Positions 1-9,771 of a stretch of DNA of 64,000 bases are shown here, piece after piece. Position 1 is the stretch's first letter, and each line of letters starts with the position of its first letter. The DNA comes from Epiperipatus broadwayi (lineage: Eukaryota; Onychophora; Udeonychophora; Euonychophora; Peripatidae): the NCBI GenBank assembly GCA_028023455.1, contig JAQFVV010000021.1:6720853-6784852 (forward strand). The letters run 5' to 3'. The notes under the pieces are model-generated. The model saw only the letters and a program-made list of their open reading frames with translations. It was not told the origin of the DNA and did not search any database. The translations under genes and the position numbers were made by a program.

Positions 1-855
1 TTTGCTTACTTAGTTAACCCCTTTTTTATATTTGTTTATGCTTTATATCGAGTGTTACCAGTGTAGGTATACTAGTTGTTTTGAGGTCTGCTTTGTTTTT
101 CTCTAGGGATTTACAGCGTAATGCCATTCCCTCTTCCTCTTGTGGTTTCCAGATAGTGTATACACTAGAAAGCCATAGCTGGGAATTTTACACCTAAGTA
201 ACTCAGCCATGGAGTTCATGGTATGATGCCAGACATGGACTGATTGTTATGAAATTTTCCATGGAATCCATGGTGAGATGCCATCCCATCTGTCTTATTT
301 TATTTTACAAGCAATACAGTTTTAACATATTGCACTCCATCCTGTACATTAAACCTTTACTGGTACCACCAATCTCTTTTAATATTAAATGTTCATATAT
401 CATTCAATTTCCCGCATCTTAATCACTTCCATGTTTCTAGCTCAGCGAGCTTTTGTCCGCTCCATTCTTGGATTCAATATAAGTTCTTTTATCAAATATT
501 TAAATATGAAATTGAATTAAGAAAACACATTATATTCTTTGTAGGCCTCGTATATATTGAAATCAGCCTTTCTTAACTGTACTTTTGCTTAAGCACATTA
601 TATTATATTGCATTAACTTGAGGTATAGAGAGTATATATAAATTAACAAGCCATTAATGTAAATCTAAATGGCACTTTATTAAATTTATTTCAAATCTAT
701 ATTTTAATAATGAGATAACAGTATGGTCTGGCTTATAGAGACAATGCCATCTTTATAATGTTCAATTATAAACAGTATTTAAATTTTAATCATTTTGATA
801 TTACTTATTTATTTTCTGCAATCCACACCATTACTTTGGTCTATATCCCATTATA
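1..855. other. No gene seen; slightly less AT-rich leading segment
   Basis: I see no recognisable coding unit. Positions 1-480 are less AT-rich than the rest and hold a short imperfect direct duplication (around 207-230 and 259-283, both starting CCATGGA and ending GATGCC). 480-855 is AT-rich unique-looking sequence. Confidence 0.4.
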
Positions 856-859
856 TATA

Positions 860-1056
860 TATATATAAACAAAAAAAGACTTATAAATCCAATAAATAAT
901 ATTATATTTCAACCAGAGGACTGGTTTTCATCAGAAAGAAAAAAAATACACAGTATGGTTTATCGCCATTTTACTGTGTATTTTTTTTCTTTCTGATGAA
1001 AACCAGTCCTCTGGTTGAAATATAATATTATTTATTGGATTTATAAGTCTTTTTTT

Positions 1057-1068
<12 letters not shown>
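860..1068. repeat. Foldback palindrome, about 97-bp arms
   Basis: The sequence from about 860 reads back as its own reverse complement to about 1068, with only a few unpaired bases near 955-968. Each arm carries a smaller hairpin (AACCAG, four-base loop, CTGGTT) preceded by CTGATGA and followed by GAAAT on the plus strand. This is the hammerhead-like CUGAUGA-hairpin-GAAA order, but without a matching stem I. An (AT)n tract abuts the outer edge. Open frames here are artefacts of the AT repeat. Confidence 0.9.

Positions 1069-1141
<73 letters not shown>
1060..1141. repeat. (AT)n microsatellite
   Basis: Uninterrupted alternating AT of about 80 bp sits between two foldback palindromes. It would itself extrude as a cruciform. 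Confidence 0.97.
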
Positions 1142-1146
<5 letters not shown>

Positions 1147-1181
1147 AAAAGTCAGATGTATAGCTTGCACTTACAAATATG

Positions 1182-1382
1182 TAAAATTAAGAGCATGCTA
1201 ATGAGCTCTAAACAAGCTTTTTTTATTTATGGTAAATGCTACTACAAGAGAAGGCATTCAAATCATTTTTATCTTGGGGATAATCCAAGATAAAAATGAT
1301 TTGAACACCTTCTCTTGTAATAACATTTATCATAAATAAAAAAAAAGCTTGTTTAGAGCTCATTTGCATGCTCTTAATTTTA
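1182..1382. repeat. Foldback palindrome, about 95-bp arms
   Basis: The left arm starts AAAATTAAGAGCATGC and the right arm ends GCATGCTCTTAATTTT. The centre is at about 1282 with a loop under 10 bp (GGGGATAATCC region). A few mismatches are present (CTACTACAAG versus CTTGTAATAA). No coding capacity. Confidence 0.92.
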
Positions 1383-1384
1383 TA

Positions 1385-1900
1385 TATATAGTGTACCATT
1401 CATAGTCTTTAGTTAGTGAACCTAATGATGCATTTTAATATAGAGTCTCTTGCTTCTCCCTGATCACTGGCACCAGAAAGAACTATGCTATTAGTAGCAT
1501 CAGATGCATTATCATGTAGGTGGCACTGTGGATTAGAGACTTTGGATTCGGACTTGGGGATTTCTGGAGGGCAACTTCCAGAGAGTTGAGTTTCATGTCT
1601 GAGGTTTGAATTCTGCAGTGTGTTAATGAGGTACATGATTCTGACTGTTATAGTATATGCATAACATTTCAAGAGATTTTTTCTTCCCTTTTCTTGGCCT
1701 GACCAATGATAGATTTGAACCTGGACTCTTAGACTTTTGAGTATTGAATTGAATTTTAAAGTAACATTCTAACTAACTCAGGTTTGTTGTTATTGCAATA
1801 TAAAAATTAATAGACAAAAAACCATGATAATAAAATGGTATTAAAATGAAAAATCAGACGATCACAATGAGTATAGAAAAAGAAAAAGTAGACCATATCA
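1385..1900. other. No gene; possible tRNA-like SINE relic at 1705-1790
   Basis: 1430-1650 is GC-richer, but its open frame on the minus strand resembles nothing I recognise. At about 1705-1790, read on the minus strand, there is an RNA polymerase III B-box-like string (GGTTCAAATC) near a weak A-box-like string, which would fit an old tRNA-derived SINE. The identification is weak. Confidence 0.3.
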
Positions 1901-1901
1901 T

Positions 1902-2093
1902 AAACAATGAGGATTGCCAATTTTTCAACAAGCTTTGTGTTAAATGCTTAGCCAGAGAAAGCATTTAAAATATCTCTGTCAGGAACCCCTCCCCAAACCC
2001 CTGACCATCCTGACAGAGATATTTTAAATGCTTTCTCTGGCTAAGCATTTAACACAAAGCTTGTTGAGAAATTGGCAATCCTCATTGTTTATA
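1902..2093. repeat. Foldback palindrome, about 82-bp arms, C-rich loop
   Basis: The arms begin ATAAACAATGAGGATTGCC and end with the complement. The loop (about 1987-2007) is a C-rich tract containing CCCCTCCCCAAACCCC. Arm identity is nearly complete, so the element is young or maintained by conversion. A flanking motif (TAGACCATATCATA) appears both before the left arm and at about 2141-2154, about 50 bp beyond the right arm. Confidence 0.92.
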
Positions 2094-2399
2094 GCTTACA
2101 AGTTTAAGAGAATAGGGTCATGTGATCTATGACTCTTATTTAGACCATATCATAGCTTATATATATTTGATTAAGAAATATATCAGGTAAAGGAAACAAA
2201 CATAACATAAAGACTAGAAATGCCCAAAGAAAGTTTTTAACAGGAAATGAGAATTATTAACATTTAAAATTATATTCCTTCATTACATCTGGAGTACGGT
2301 CTTAAATGGGTCAGAAATACGGACTAATATGATAAATACAAATTAAGAACCTTTTGAAGTGTGATATTGATGCTGTATGATGAAAATAATATGAGGAAA

Positions 2400-2585
2400 T
2401 GCCAAAGTTGATTAGAGAAGTTAGAGTTATCATAAAAATCATTATTCTGCTGAAAAGAATAATCAAAGGAAGATAGCAAGTGGGAAACCAAGAATGAAGT
2501 GTTTAGATAGAGTGAAGAAAAATTATAGATTTATTAAAGATTTGGTGTTAGAAAGAAAACTGAAAATCTATACTGCCGACCAACC
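2400..2585 (+). pseudogene. Possible LINE reverse-transcriptase tail, decayed
   Basis: One frame near 2465-2580 reads R-K-I-A-S-G-K-P-R-M-K-C-L-D-R-V-K-K. This resembles the G(K/R)PR.RW.D.VK.D signature just downstream of the reverse transcriptase in many LINEs. Upstream frames are broken by stops and I cannot extend the match. It could be coincidence in lysine-rich AT DNA, so I hold it loosely. Confidence 0.35.
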
Positions 2586-2599
2586 CACTAATTAATGAG

Positions 2600-3080
2600 C
2601 TATTCAAAAAATATATGTAATTACAATGATAATATATTTAATATATTTATGATTATTACTTATAAGCCCTATATATAATTTAAAGTATTAATTATAACAT
2701 AGTTCTAATTATGTAACAACAAATTGTATATACACAAAGTATGTGTCAATAAAAGAATATCACAAGTTTTGATAAAAGAACAAACATATAAAAATACAGT
2801 GAATATTATAGAACTTAAGAATTTAATTGCACTGAGAGTTTTAGTTCAGTTGTAGTGGATTGGATTTGAGAGCTTTAAGGTTCCTTGTATTATAGCTGAA
2901 TTTAACTTTCATGTCCGTTAGAGTCTATGGAAAATAAACTATATGATTATTTTTTAAAAATTATTTGAATTTTTTTTTTTTTAAATTGAATTAATATTTT
3001 TCGCAGTTTGTGTTTTTTAATATATTTTTGACAAAGTGATATGGAATTAAATGTTCCATTAAAAAATATTGTAGTCAAGT
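2600..3080. other. AT-rich, nothing recognised
   Basis: Only homopolymer runs and AT-rich unique sequence are visible up to the SINE at 3085. Confidence 0.4.
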
Positions 3081-3084
3081 AATG

Positions 3085-3185
3085 TTATCCGAGAGGTCAG
3101 CACAGTCGCCTTGTAAGTAAGCAGTTGGTTGCAGACGGTTGTTGCGGGTTCGCCTCCCAGCCGATCCTATGGCATATGAAAGAAA
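3085..3185 (+). repeat. tRNA-derived SINE copy 1
   Basis: It carries GAGAGGTCAGCACAG (A-box region), an anticodon-like stem (CGCCTTGTAAG...CAG) and GCGGGTTCGCCTCCCAGC (B-box and acceptor region), then an A-rich tail (CATATGAAAG). The same family recurs, mostly on the minus strand, at 17.3, 26.2, 45.3 and 62.1 kb. This copy has an insertion in the anticodon region. It is too mutated to be a functional tRNA gene. Confidence 0.75.
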
Positions 3186-4010
3186 CAATATTGTATTCTT
3201 TTTTATCTGTTTATTAGAATCCACATTGAGTTAATTGATATTTGTCGATAATTGATATTTTAGTTACATTTATTTAAAGTAGGAATATAAAAGATATATT
3301 ATCATATTATTATAACATCATATTAATTGGGAAACATATTTTGAAATTATATTTTAGATGTAAAGCATTGCTTAAAATACTGTGTTTGATTTTAGAACTT
3401 CAATAATTTAACAAACTAATTTGCACTTTATTTTCAAGTATAAAATAAAATAGAAGATGTTAGCAATTGCTTATTATAAACAATGTGTGCATATTAATCA
3501 TGATTTTAGTTCAAAATTGGGGAGAGAGTCCTGGACCAATTCCTAGCAAAAAAATAAACTGTTTAGTTAATTGACTGGAATGGTCAAGCTTACTTTAGCA
3601 TTTGGACATTCTAATGTCACTTGACTCCTGTGCAAGTGATCACACAAATATTTTTATCACTGGAAAATAATGAAATATAAAAATATAGGTCTACAAACGT
3701 TAAGTTTTAGAAAACTTTTTCTTCAGTTATTGTTAACATATTGCAGAAGAATCCTATCTACATAATGCAGATGGTAATCTCTTTCATGAAAGTAAAAAAT
3801 ATTATACCCTTTATTGAAATAAATTTTACTGGTACAATAAAATGAGACATCTGATCATTATAATAAGATGATATATATAATAATAAATCTTAGATTTCTT
3901 AATTCTCATAATATATAATAAAGGCAGATGCCTATTCTAGTGCCATCTGCAGTACATTTGAAAAATTACTGATTGCCAGATAATATTGCACTTTGAATCC
4001 TCATCCCTTT
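3186..4010. other. AT-rich, nothing recognised
   Basis: I see no coding signature and no member of the repeat families found elsewhere in the window. Confidence 0.4.
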
Positions 4011-4011
4011 A

Positions 4012-4641
4012 CCAGTGATTATTTATCTTTTCAACATATATGTGTTCAAGTGTATCAGTGTTATGAGATAGTGTGGAGAGTGGTGGGTCATGTGAAAGTC
4101 TGTGCTCATATACCCTATATATTGTATATATAAACACTGGTATATAATAAGCCTGTGTGCTTCAGTTATTGCATAAGAGATGTCTTCCTATCCCTTGTAT
4201 ATGTATTAAATGGATTATATCCTGTACATGAGAGATCAGATTGACTTTAGGTCAACATGGGTGTGACAAGAATCTCAGCCTCAGGGTGGCCTTTGAGCAT
4301 TCCATCATCAGATTTTCAATTGGATGGATGGTTGAAGAGTTGGAGTGTGGAGTAGATTGAAGCCTGTCCATTAAAGTATAAGGTTTGGCTATCTTAATAT
4401 ATATATCTGAGCACTTATAGCATATATGTGTGGTGATGGTAATCTGGACCAATTGATGTTTGCTGGTTTAGCATGAAATACGTATATTGGTGATTATTTA
4501 TCTTTTCAACATATATGTGTTCAAGTGTATCAGTGTTATGAGATAGTGTGGAGAGTGGTGGGTCGTGTAAAAGTCTGTGCTCATATACCCTATATATTAC
4601 ATATATAAACACTGGTATATAATAAGCCTGTGTGTTTCAGT
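4012..4641 (+). mobile_element. Hammerhead-bearing retrozyme/Penelope-LTR-like element (family A), 1.3 units
   Basis: A direct repeat of about 155 bp (4012-4166 and 4487-4641) is offset by exactly 475 bp. The segment between completes one monomer and ends in a hammerhead ribozyme at 4448-4491. The first repeat begins at the position equivalent to the nucleotide just after the predicted cleavage site (after 4486). The structure is therefore one full unit plus a third of the next, with a junction set by ribozyme cleavage. Tandem hammerhead-bearing units are known from Penelope-like element terminal repeats and from small metazoan retrozymes. Which of the two applies is not resolved. No protein is encoded. 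Confidence 0.75.
4448..4491 (+). ncRNA. Hammerhead ribozyme, family A (decayed core)
   Basis: Stem I is ACCAA (4448-4452) paired with UUGGU (4487-4491). Stem II is UGCU/AGCA. GAA is at 4475-4477. Stem III is AUAC/GUAU (4478-4485), self-complementary with no loop, and the cleavage nucleotide is A4486. The core reads UUGAUGU instead of CUGAUGA, so this copy is probably inactive. The outer stem I can extend through CATATATGT upstream and ACATATATG downstream. Confidence 0.75.
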
Positions 4642-5007
4642 TAAAGTAATTGTTACAAAATATAAATATTGTATACTAAACTCTATTGGAAAAAACAAGA
4701 ACCTAGCTTCAAACTCGACTGTCAATTATGATAGTTTATCATTGCGTTTTGTTCTTTAGCACACTATTTTATAGTTATAAATTTTTAATTATATTTTTAT
4801 ATTATTAACATGTATAAATATTAATAATTTTGGAATAAATGTGAAGACACTTTTAAAAAAAATTGATTAAAATAATTTATATCAAAAGTATTTGTTTTTG
4901 GTAATTAAAGATTATATAAGACCTTTAAAACTATGTATAGTTTATATGAGGTCTAACTGTCTGTTTGTCGGTTGGTTGGTCCGTCCATCTGTCCACCTGC
5001 CTGCCAC

Positions 5008-5010
<3 letters not shown>
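4642..5010. other. AT-rich, nothing recognised
   Basis: A short unique-looking segment separates the family A element from the tetranucleotide array. No coding signal is seen. Confidence 0.4.
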
Positions 5011-5562
<552 letters not shown>

Positions 5563-5744
5563 AATATACAAAATTAACAAAGCGTATGACACACTTGAAT
5601 GAGAAGCTATAAAGATACACAGAAATTATTACATGCTAAGTGCTTTCGAGGCCTTTTGCCTCATATTCATAGCGGTACTGTGAGCTTCAGAATAAAGAAA
5701 TAGGGCAATGAAACAAAACAGTATGCAAAGCGTATGCAAATGAA

Positions 5745-6110
5745 CTAGATAGTCCAATGTTTGGAGATGTCAAAGCAGGTATCTTGTCTATTGATGGAGT
5801 TATTATTGCCATTAATAAAATATGCTTCTCTGATTTTCCGCTTGATGTCATTTTTCTCAATACAGACTATTTTAGGGCTGGAGGGTTCAAACACATGTCC
5901 TGTCTTCTTGGAATGCTCTAAAAATGTTGATGAATTATCATTGTTTTTCATAGCTCTATTATATGTATATCTGTGTTGTGCTGTCCTGTTGGTTATGCCT
6001 GCTTTGGTTTCTCCAAAATAAATGGCCCGGCAACCAGGTTGTGGGCATGATATGCTGTAAATGACATGGGGAGTCTGAGAAGGTTCAATTTTGTCCTTAG
6101 AGTTACTGAT
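5745..6110 (-). pseudogene. Penelope-like GIY-YIG endonuclease C-terminal fragment (left arm)
   Basis: The frame is open from 6182 down to 5745 (145 residues), but only about residue 26 onward is genuine. The first part is antisense of the other arm plus the loop. The domain shows VIYSI (first GIY-YIG tyrosine, Y42), a CPQPGC cysteine pair, IYFGET (second tyrosine Y55, with YFG for YIG), R66 in TNRTAQHR, a conserved H.....GH segment, E119 in KIREAYF and N131 in SINRQ. These match the GIY-YIG catalytic set and the zinc-knuckle form seen at the C-terminus of Penelope-like retroelement proteins. The domain would nick target DNA during retrotransposition. The reverse transcriptase that normally precedes it is missing. 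Confidence 0.8.
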
Positions 6111-6139
6111 TAGATGATTAGTGCATGGGGGTGTATGAA

Positions 6140-6467
6140 AGCTAACTCTAAGGACAAAATTGAACCTTCTCAGACTCCCCATGTCGTTTACAGCATATCA
6201 TGCCCACAACCTGGTTGCCAGGCCATTTATTTTGGAGAAACCAAAGCAGGCATAATCAACAGGATAGCACAACACAGATATACATATAATAGAGCTATGA
6301 AAAACAATGATAATTCATCAACATTTTTAGAGCATTCCAAGAAGACAGGACATGTGTTTGAACCCTCCAGCCCTAAAATAGTCTGTATTGAGAAAAATGA
6401 CATCAAGCACAAAATCAGAGAAGCATATTTTATTAATGGCAATAATAACTCCATCAATAGATGAGAT
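6140..6467 (+). pseudogene. Penelope-like GIY-YIG endonuclease fragment (right arm), prematurely stopped
   Basis: Frame 6114-6464 gives 116 residues. From about 6140 it matches the left arm residue for residue with few substitutions. It includes VVYSI, CPQPGC, IYFGET, the arginine of IINRIAQHR and KIREAYF. The glutamine codon after SINR has become TGA, so it stops about 13 residues before the left-arm copy, although the lost tail is still readable downstream. The start in the central loop is arbitrary because the 5' coding part is missing. Confidence 0.78.
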
Positions 6468-6689
6468 ACCTGCTTTGACATTTCAAAACGTTGGACTATC
6501 TAGTTCATTTGCATACGCTTTGCATACTGTTTTGTTTCCTTGCCCTATTTCCTCATTCTGCAGCTCACAGTACCACTATGAATATGAGGCAAAAGGCCTC
6601 AAAAACGCTTAACATGTAATAATTTCTGTGTATCTTTATAGCTTCTCATTCAAGTGTGTCATACGCTTTGCTAATTTTGTATATTATAT

Positions 6690-6950
6690 TATCTTTAGCA
6701 ATGTTTCTAAAAAAAAAGGAATGTAAAAAAGAAAGAAAACTAAAATAATCGCAAAAAGGTGTGCGATTATTCATTGTTAATATTAAAAAAAATATTATTA
6801 ACATAGTGTAAGTAGAAATGGAAAACCAGGATAAAAAGTTCTTTGATGAATGTCAGTCCAGTTTATCAATTTCTCATTTCAATTCAAAAAATAGAGCACA
6901 TATTTATAATAATATTTAGGTCAAATGATAAAACAGGAGCAAAACTCTTT
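6690..6950. other. AT-rich, nothing recognised
   Basis: Contains a short inverted motif near 6745-6800 (AATCGCAAAAAGGTGTGCGATT and a repeated TATTAA tract). No feature is supported. Confidence 0.35.
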
Positions 6951-6952
6951 AT

Positions 6953-7180
6953 ACAATAGTACTATCCAATGCAAGCCAGAGTAAAGGTGGTTCCTGATAG
7001 GTTTCATTACATCCTAAGATCTAGGCACAAAGCTATCAGATCCAAGGCTCCTCACTGATGAAAGACACATGCTAGAAACTAGTCTGGTGATATTAGATAG
7101 GGATTTAAAGCCCAAATCTTTCTGCATTCATTGATTACTATGGCTTTCACTTGGTGGCACTACTATATGGGTTTGGGAAA
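6953..7180 (+). mobile_element. Hammerhead-bearing element, family C, copy 1
   Basis: Related to elements at 24.1, 52.5 and 53.0 kb. The ends are inverted relative to each other (a TACTATCCAATGCAAGCC-like left end and a GGCTTTCACTTGGTGGCAC-like right end). A hammerhead motif lies inside at 7049-7090. No coding capacity. Confidence 0.65.
7049..7090 (+). ncRNA. Hammerhead ribozyme, family C, intact core
   Basis: CUGAUGA is at 7055-7061 and GAA at 7075-7077. Stem III is the self-complementary ACU/AGU (7078-7083). The cleavage nucleotide is C7084 (GUC). Stem I is UCCUCA (7049-7054) against UGGUGA (7085-7090) with one mismatch and one wobble. Stem II is weak here (AG...CU); other copies have GGC/GCC. 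Cleavage would follow 7084. Confidence 0.7.
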
Positions 7181-7194
7181 AGATAAGGGGGATT

Positions 7195-7375
7195 TAGATA
7201 TAAAGGCCATAGGGTTGACACAGATTATGTTGTGGAAATGGGATGGAGCAGAATATGGGAAAAATTAGAGTGGGGACTGGAAAATTAAGTGCTTAACAGG
7301 TTTATCTAGGCATAATTGCTCAGATATTCTTGACTTTATTTAAGGAGAAGCCACAGTACATCACATCACATCCTT
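7195..7375 (+). repeat. Interspersed repeat fragment (shared with 58.97-59.07 kb and 34.77-34.83 kb)
   Basis: The segment around 7290-7370 (AACAGG, TAATTGCT, TTGACTTTATTTAAGGAGAAG, ACATCACATCACATC) is the reverse complement of 58970-59065, where it interrupts a DNA transposon copy. A weaker relative lies near 34775-34830. The type is unknown. Confidence 0.55.
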
Positions 7376-8314
7376 TGTTTTAACAGCTTTTGTAAGCATA
7401 GCAAATAGTGATCTTGAGATGTTTGATGGTTTAAGTTAAATGATTGAAGGCCATAGAAGATTATAGCAACATCATCATTAAAACAATATTTAAGAATATG
7501 CTTTTTATAATAAAAATAATAGAATGGGTTAATACTCAGTAGTATATAATTTATGCATGGGACAGTGATCAAGATGGACCAAGAATTATGGATTTTTAAG
7601 TTCAGACTCCACCACACTACTATTTTGCTAAGTTATACAGGAGTATATTTTTTAAGAACTAGAACATCAACATCTTGAAATATATGTAGTTTGGAAACAT
7701 TTTTTTTACACCATAGCAAATGTTTTTTATGTTTTGTACCCTTTACAAGCAATGCTTGATCTCAGAAAATGTGATTGCATAAATTGTCCTTGATTAAAAT
7801 GACATCTATATTGTAATATAATACAAACATGTTTTACAGTTGAATGCAACTATCTGATTTATGAATTTCTGAAATTAATAGGAAGCACTGAAAAACCCTA
7901 GGGAGCTATATGTAAACTAAGTGTCAGTAAACATAAAATGTAGAAGGAATCCACCTACATTTTAACGTATATAAGCATAACGTTTACTGACTACTTATAC
8001 ATAGAGTGTGATTTATATATACTAAGATAATTTCAGGACTACTATAAGCTATTCTAAAACGAATATTACTAATAAGAAGGAAATGCTACATTTCCGAAAT
8101 GTAAATGAAATTTTAGATTTAACTATTCACAGTTATCTTGTATCTTGTTTAGCACTGATAATATTCTCTTCTTATGCCATAGAACTTTTATCAGTTCTAT
8201 CCTAAAAAAAATATTTGTGAAGACTACAGTATGTTGTTTTGATAGGTACTGGTGTGTATAATCTTGTTATCATCTTTGTTTAACTGCACTTTGACTACAT
8301 TATTTTGTTCAAGA
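7376..8314. other. AT-rich, nothing recognised
   Basis: Short inverted similarity near 7915-8000 (TGTCAGTAAACATAAAATG-like, then CATTTTAACG...GTTTACTGA) suggests a small old foldback. Nothing else is supported. Confidence 0.4.
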
Positions 8315-8700
8315 ACGGGACAGAGAAAGGTGAATAACTCTGCGTGTGTAAATTTTAAAAATCAGATATATTAATCATTAACTGAGGTTTAAAGTTTATA
8401 TCTGTGCTAGAGATAATCTCTAGTTTCGAAAATGATTAGTAAAAATCATTAGTGTACTTATCTGAAATGGATGGTGTCAAAGTTGTAAGTAGAGGAAGTT
8501 TGACAATGGTAAATGAAAATGTAACAATTTACTCTAGATAAATACTTTGCATATAATAAAGATATATATGAGAGATAGTGACCTGGGCCAACTGATGAGT
8601 GCTGGTTCAGCACGAAATGCATCTTGGGGGGCATTTGTCTTTTATTATATCTTTATTTATATGAATTTGAAAAGAAGTGGGGAAATGTGGAGGTGTTTAT
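8315..8700 (+). mobile_element. Hammerhead-bearing element, family B, copy 1
   Basis: About 385 bp are collinear with the reverse complement of 19738-20165. Landmarks in order are GGACAGAGAAAGGTGAATAA, CTAGAGATAATCTCTAG (a palindrome), CATTTTCATTTACC-type sequence, the ribozyme, and TTATTATATCTATAAAG. The ribozyme lies near the 3' end of the unit, as expected for a retrozyme or Penelope terminal repeat. Decayed relatives lie at 11210-11420 and 36830-36980. Confidence 0.7.
8588..8627 (+). ncRNA. Hammerhead ribozyme, family B, fully canonical core
   Basis: CCAA (8588-8591) pairs with UUGG (8624-8627) as stem I. CUGAUGA is at 8592-8598, followed by G8599. Stem II is UGCUG/CAGCA (8600-8612) with loop GUU, closed by the G-C pair next to the core. 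GAA is at 8614-8616. Stem III is AUG/CAU (8617-8622) with no loop. C8623 is the cleavage nucleotide (AUC). Stem I closes again outside an internal loop through AATAAAGATATA (8555-8566) and TATATCTTTATT (8646-8657), a perfect 12-bp helix. Every invariant core position is present. The loop-free stem III suggests that activity would need a dimer. Confidence 0.85.
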
Positions 8701-9770
8701 TATATCTATAAAGAAGTTTTCTCTATCATTAGAAATGTAATAGTCAAATTTCTTTTTTTGGACATTAATAGTCAACTAATGGAACAACAAGGATTCTAAT
8801 AATAATAAATTCTAAGGTGAAATAAACAATACTATATGATAATTATTATGGTAATTGCTATTACTTTTCTTGATAAAATATATTTGAGACTTATAAATTT
8901 AATATAGCATCACTCAAAATAAAGTATGATATATATGCGTGTTTATTACATGCGTCTGTTAAATTTAATCACATGGATTAATTAATCATTATAAAATATG
9001 AATTTTTTTAAAAAATAAAAGATTGAAAATGTTCCATATTTCATTATGAATATATTAATTACTTTCATGTTTCTTCCTCTTTTTTATAAATTGTAATTTA
9101 TTTTGTTGTCTGTGATCTTAATTAATCAAGTTTGTCTTCCTCCCTCCCCTCTCTCTATTTTTTCCCCCTACATGCAACACTGCTTTCAATATCAATAAAA
9201 TATATATATATTTTTTTAATGTTCGAGTTTATTAAAGACCTGACAAAGAATTAAGAAACAATCAAATGGCGTTATTATAAAACTTGCATAATCTGTTGAT
9301 TTTTTAAAAAGAATTGAGACCTTGAAGAGTATTGTGCGAAAGAAATTGGTGATGAATTCTATCTTTTGTCTTTAATTCTTTTTATTTTTTAAAATAAAAT
9401 TGATATTCTTTTTATATAAACAATGTTTAATTTAGAAGTTGATTTATTAAAAGGAAGTTAGTTTCTCAAGTCTTTAAAACCATCGTGTATTGATTTCCCA
9501 GTCTACTTAACAGAAGCATTTTTCATTTGATATAATAATACTTAATAAAAATGAGTATCCCATTAAAATAATACCTTGGCTTCTATTTTAAAAGTATTCA
9601 CAAACCAATAAATATATATATATTTTAAATATAATTATTTGTATTCTAATAAGGTTTTTTTAAGTTTCATCATTTATTATTTCGTAAAAAAAGTCAATGT
9701 TAATGATTTTCATTATCACTAGATTTGAGATTCAGTAGAAGAAAATGCAGAGATTTTAGACCAGTCATAG
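8701..9770. other. AT-rich, nothing recognised
   Basis: Contains a pyrimidine tract near 9130-9170 and otherwise AT-rich DNA. No gene or repeat family is identified. Confidence 0.4.
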
Positions 9771-9771
9771 A

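Larger units (their letters stand above)
5563..6688. mobile_element. Head-to-head pair of 5'-truncated Penelope-like elements (about 545-bp arms)
   Basis: The outer ends (TATACAAAATTAACAAAGCG at left, its near complement at right) begin a long inverted repeat whose arms meet at a loop of about 25 bp near 6110-6140. Each arm carries a GIY-YIG endonuclease coding end followed by a 3' untranslated segment with a GAGGC-AAAA-GGCCTC hairpin and GAAA. The coding segments diverge from the centre, so two 5'-truncated copies are joined head to head. Arm identity is high but not perfect. Penelope-like elements are known for 5' truncation and inverted or tandem joined copies. Confidence 0.8.

Noticed and set aside
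1409-1672. 87-residue minus-strand open frame with mixed composition
   Set aside because: Composition looks protein-like, but I recognise no domain. It sits between foldbacks and possible SINE debris without supporting signals.
3085-3185. tRNA gene
   Set aside because: A/B-box-like elements and an anticodon-like arm are present, but stems are broken, A-rich tails follow and the sequence recurs as a SINE. None of the seven copies is a functional tRNA.
4252-4452. Open frames across family A elements (also 42400-42642 and 57140-57385) sharing a similar peptide
   Set aside because: Similarity between the peptides comes from the shared noncoding ribozyme unit. The frame is not preserved in other copies.
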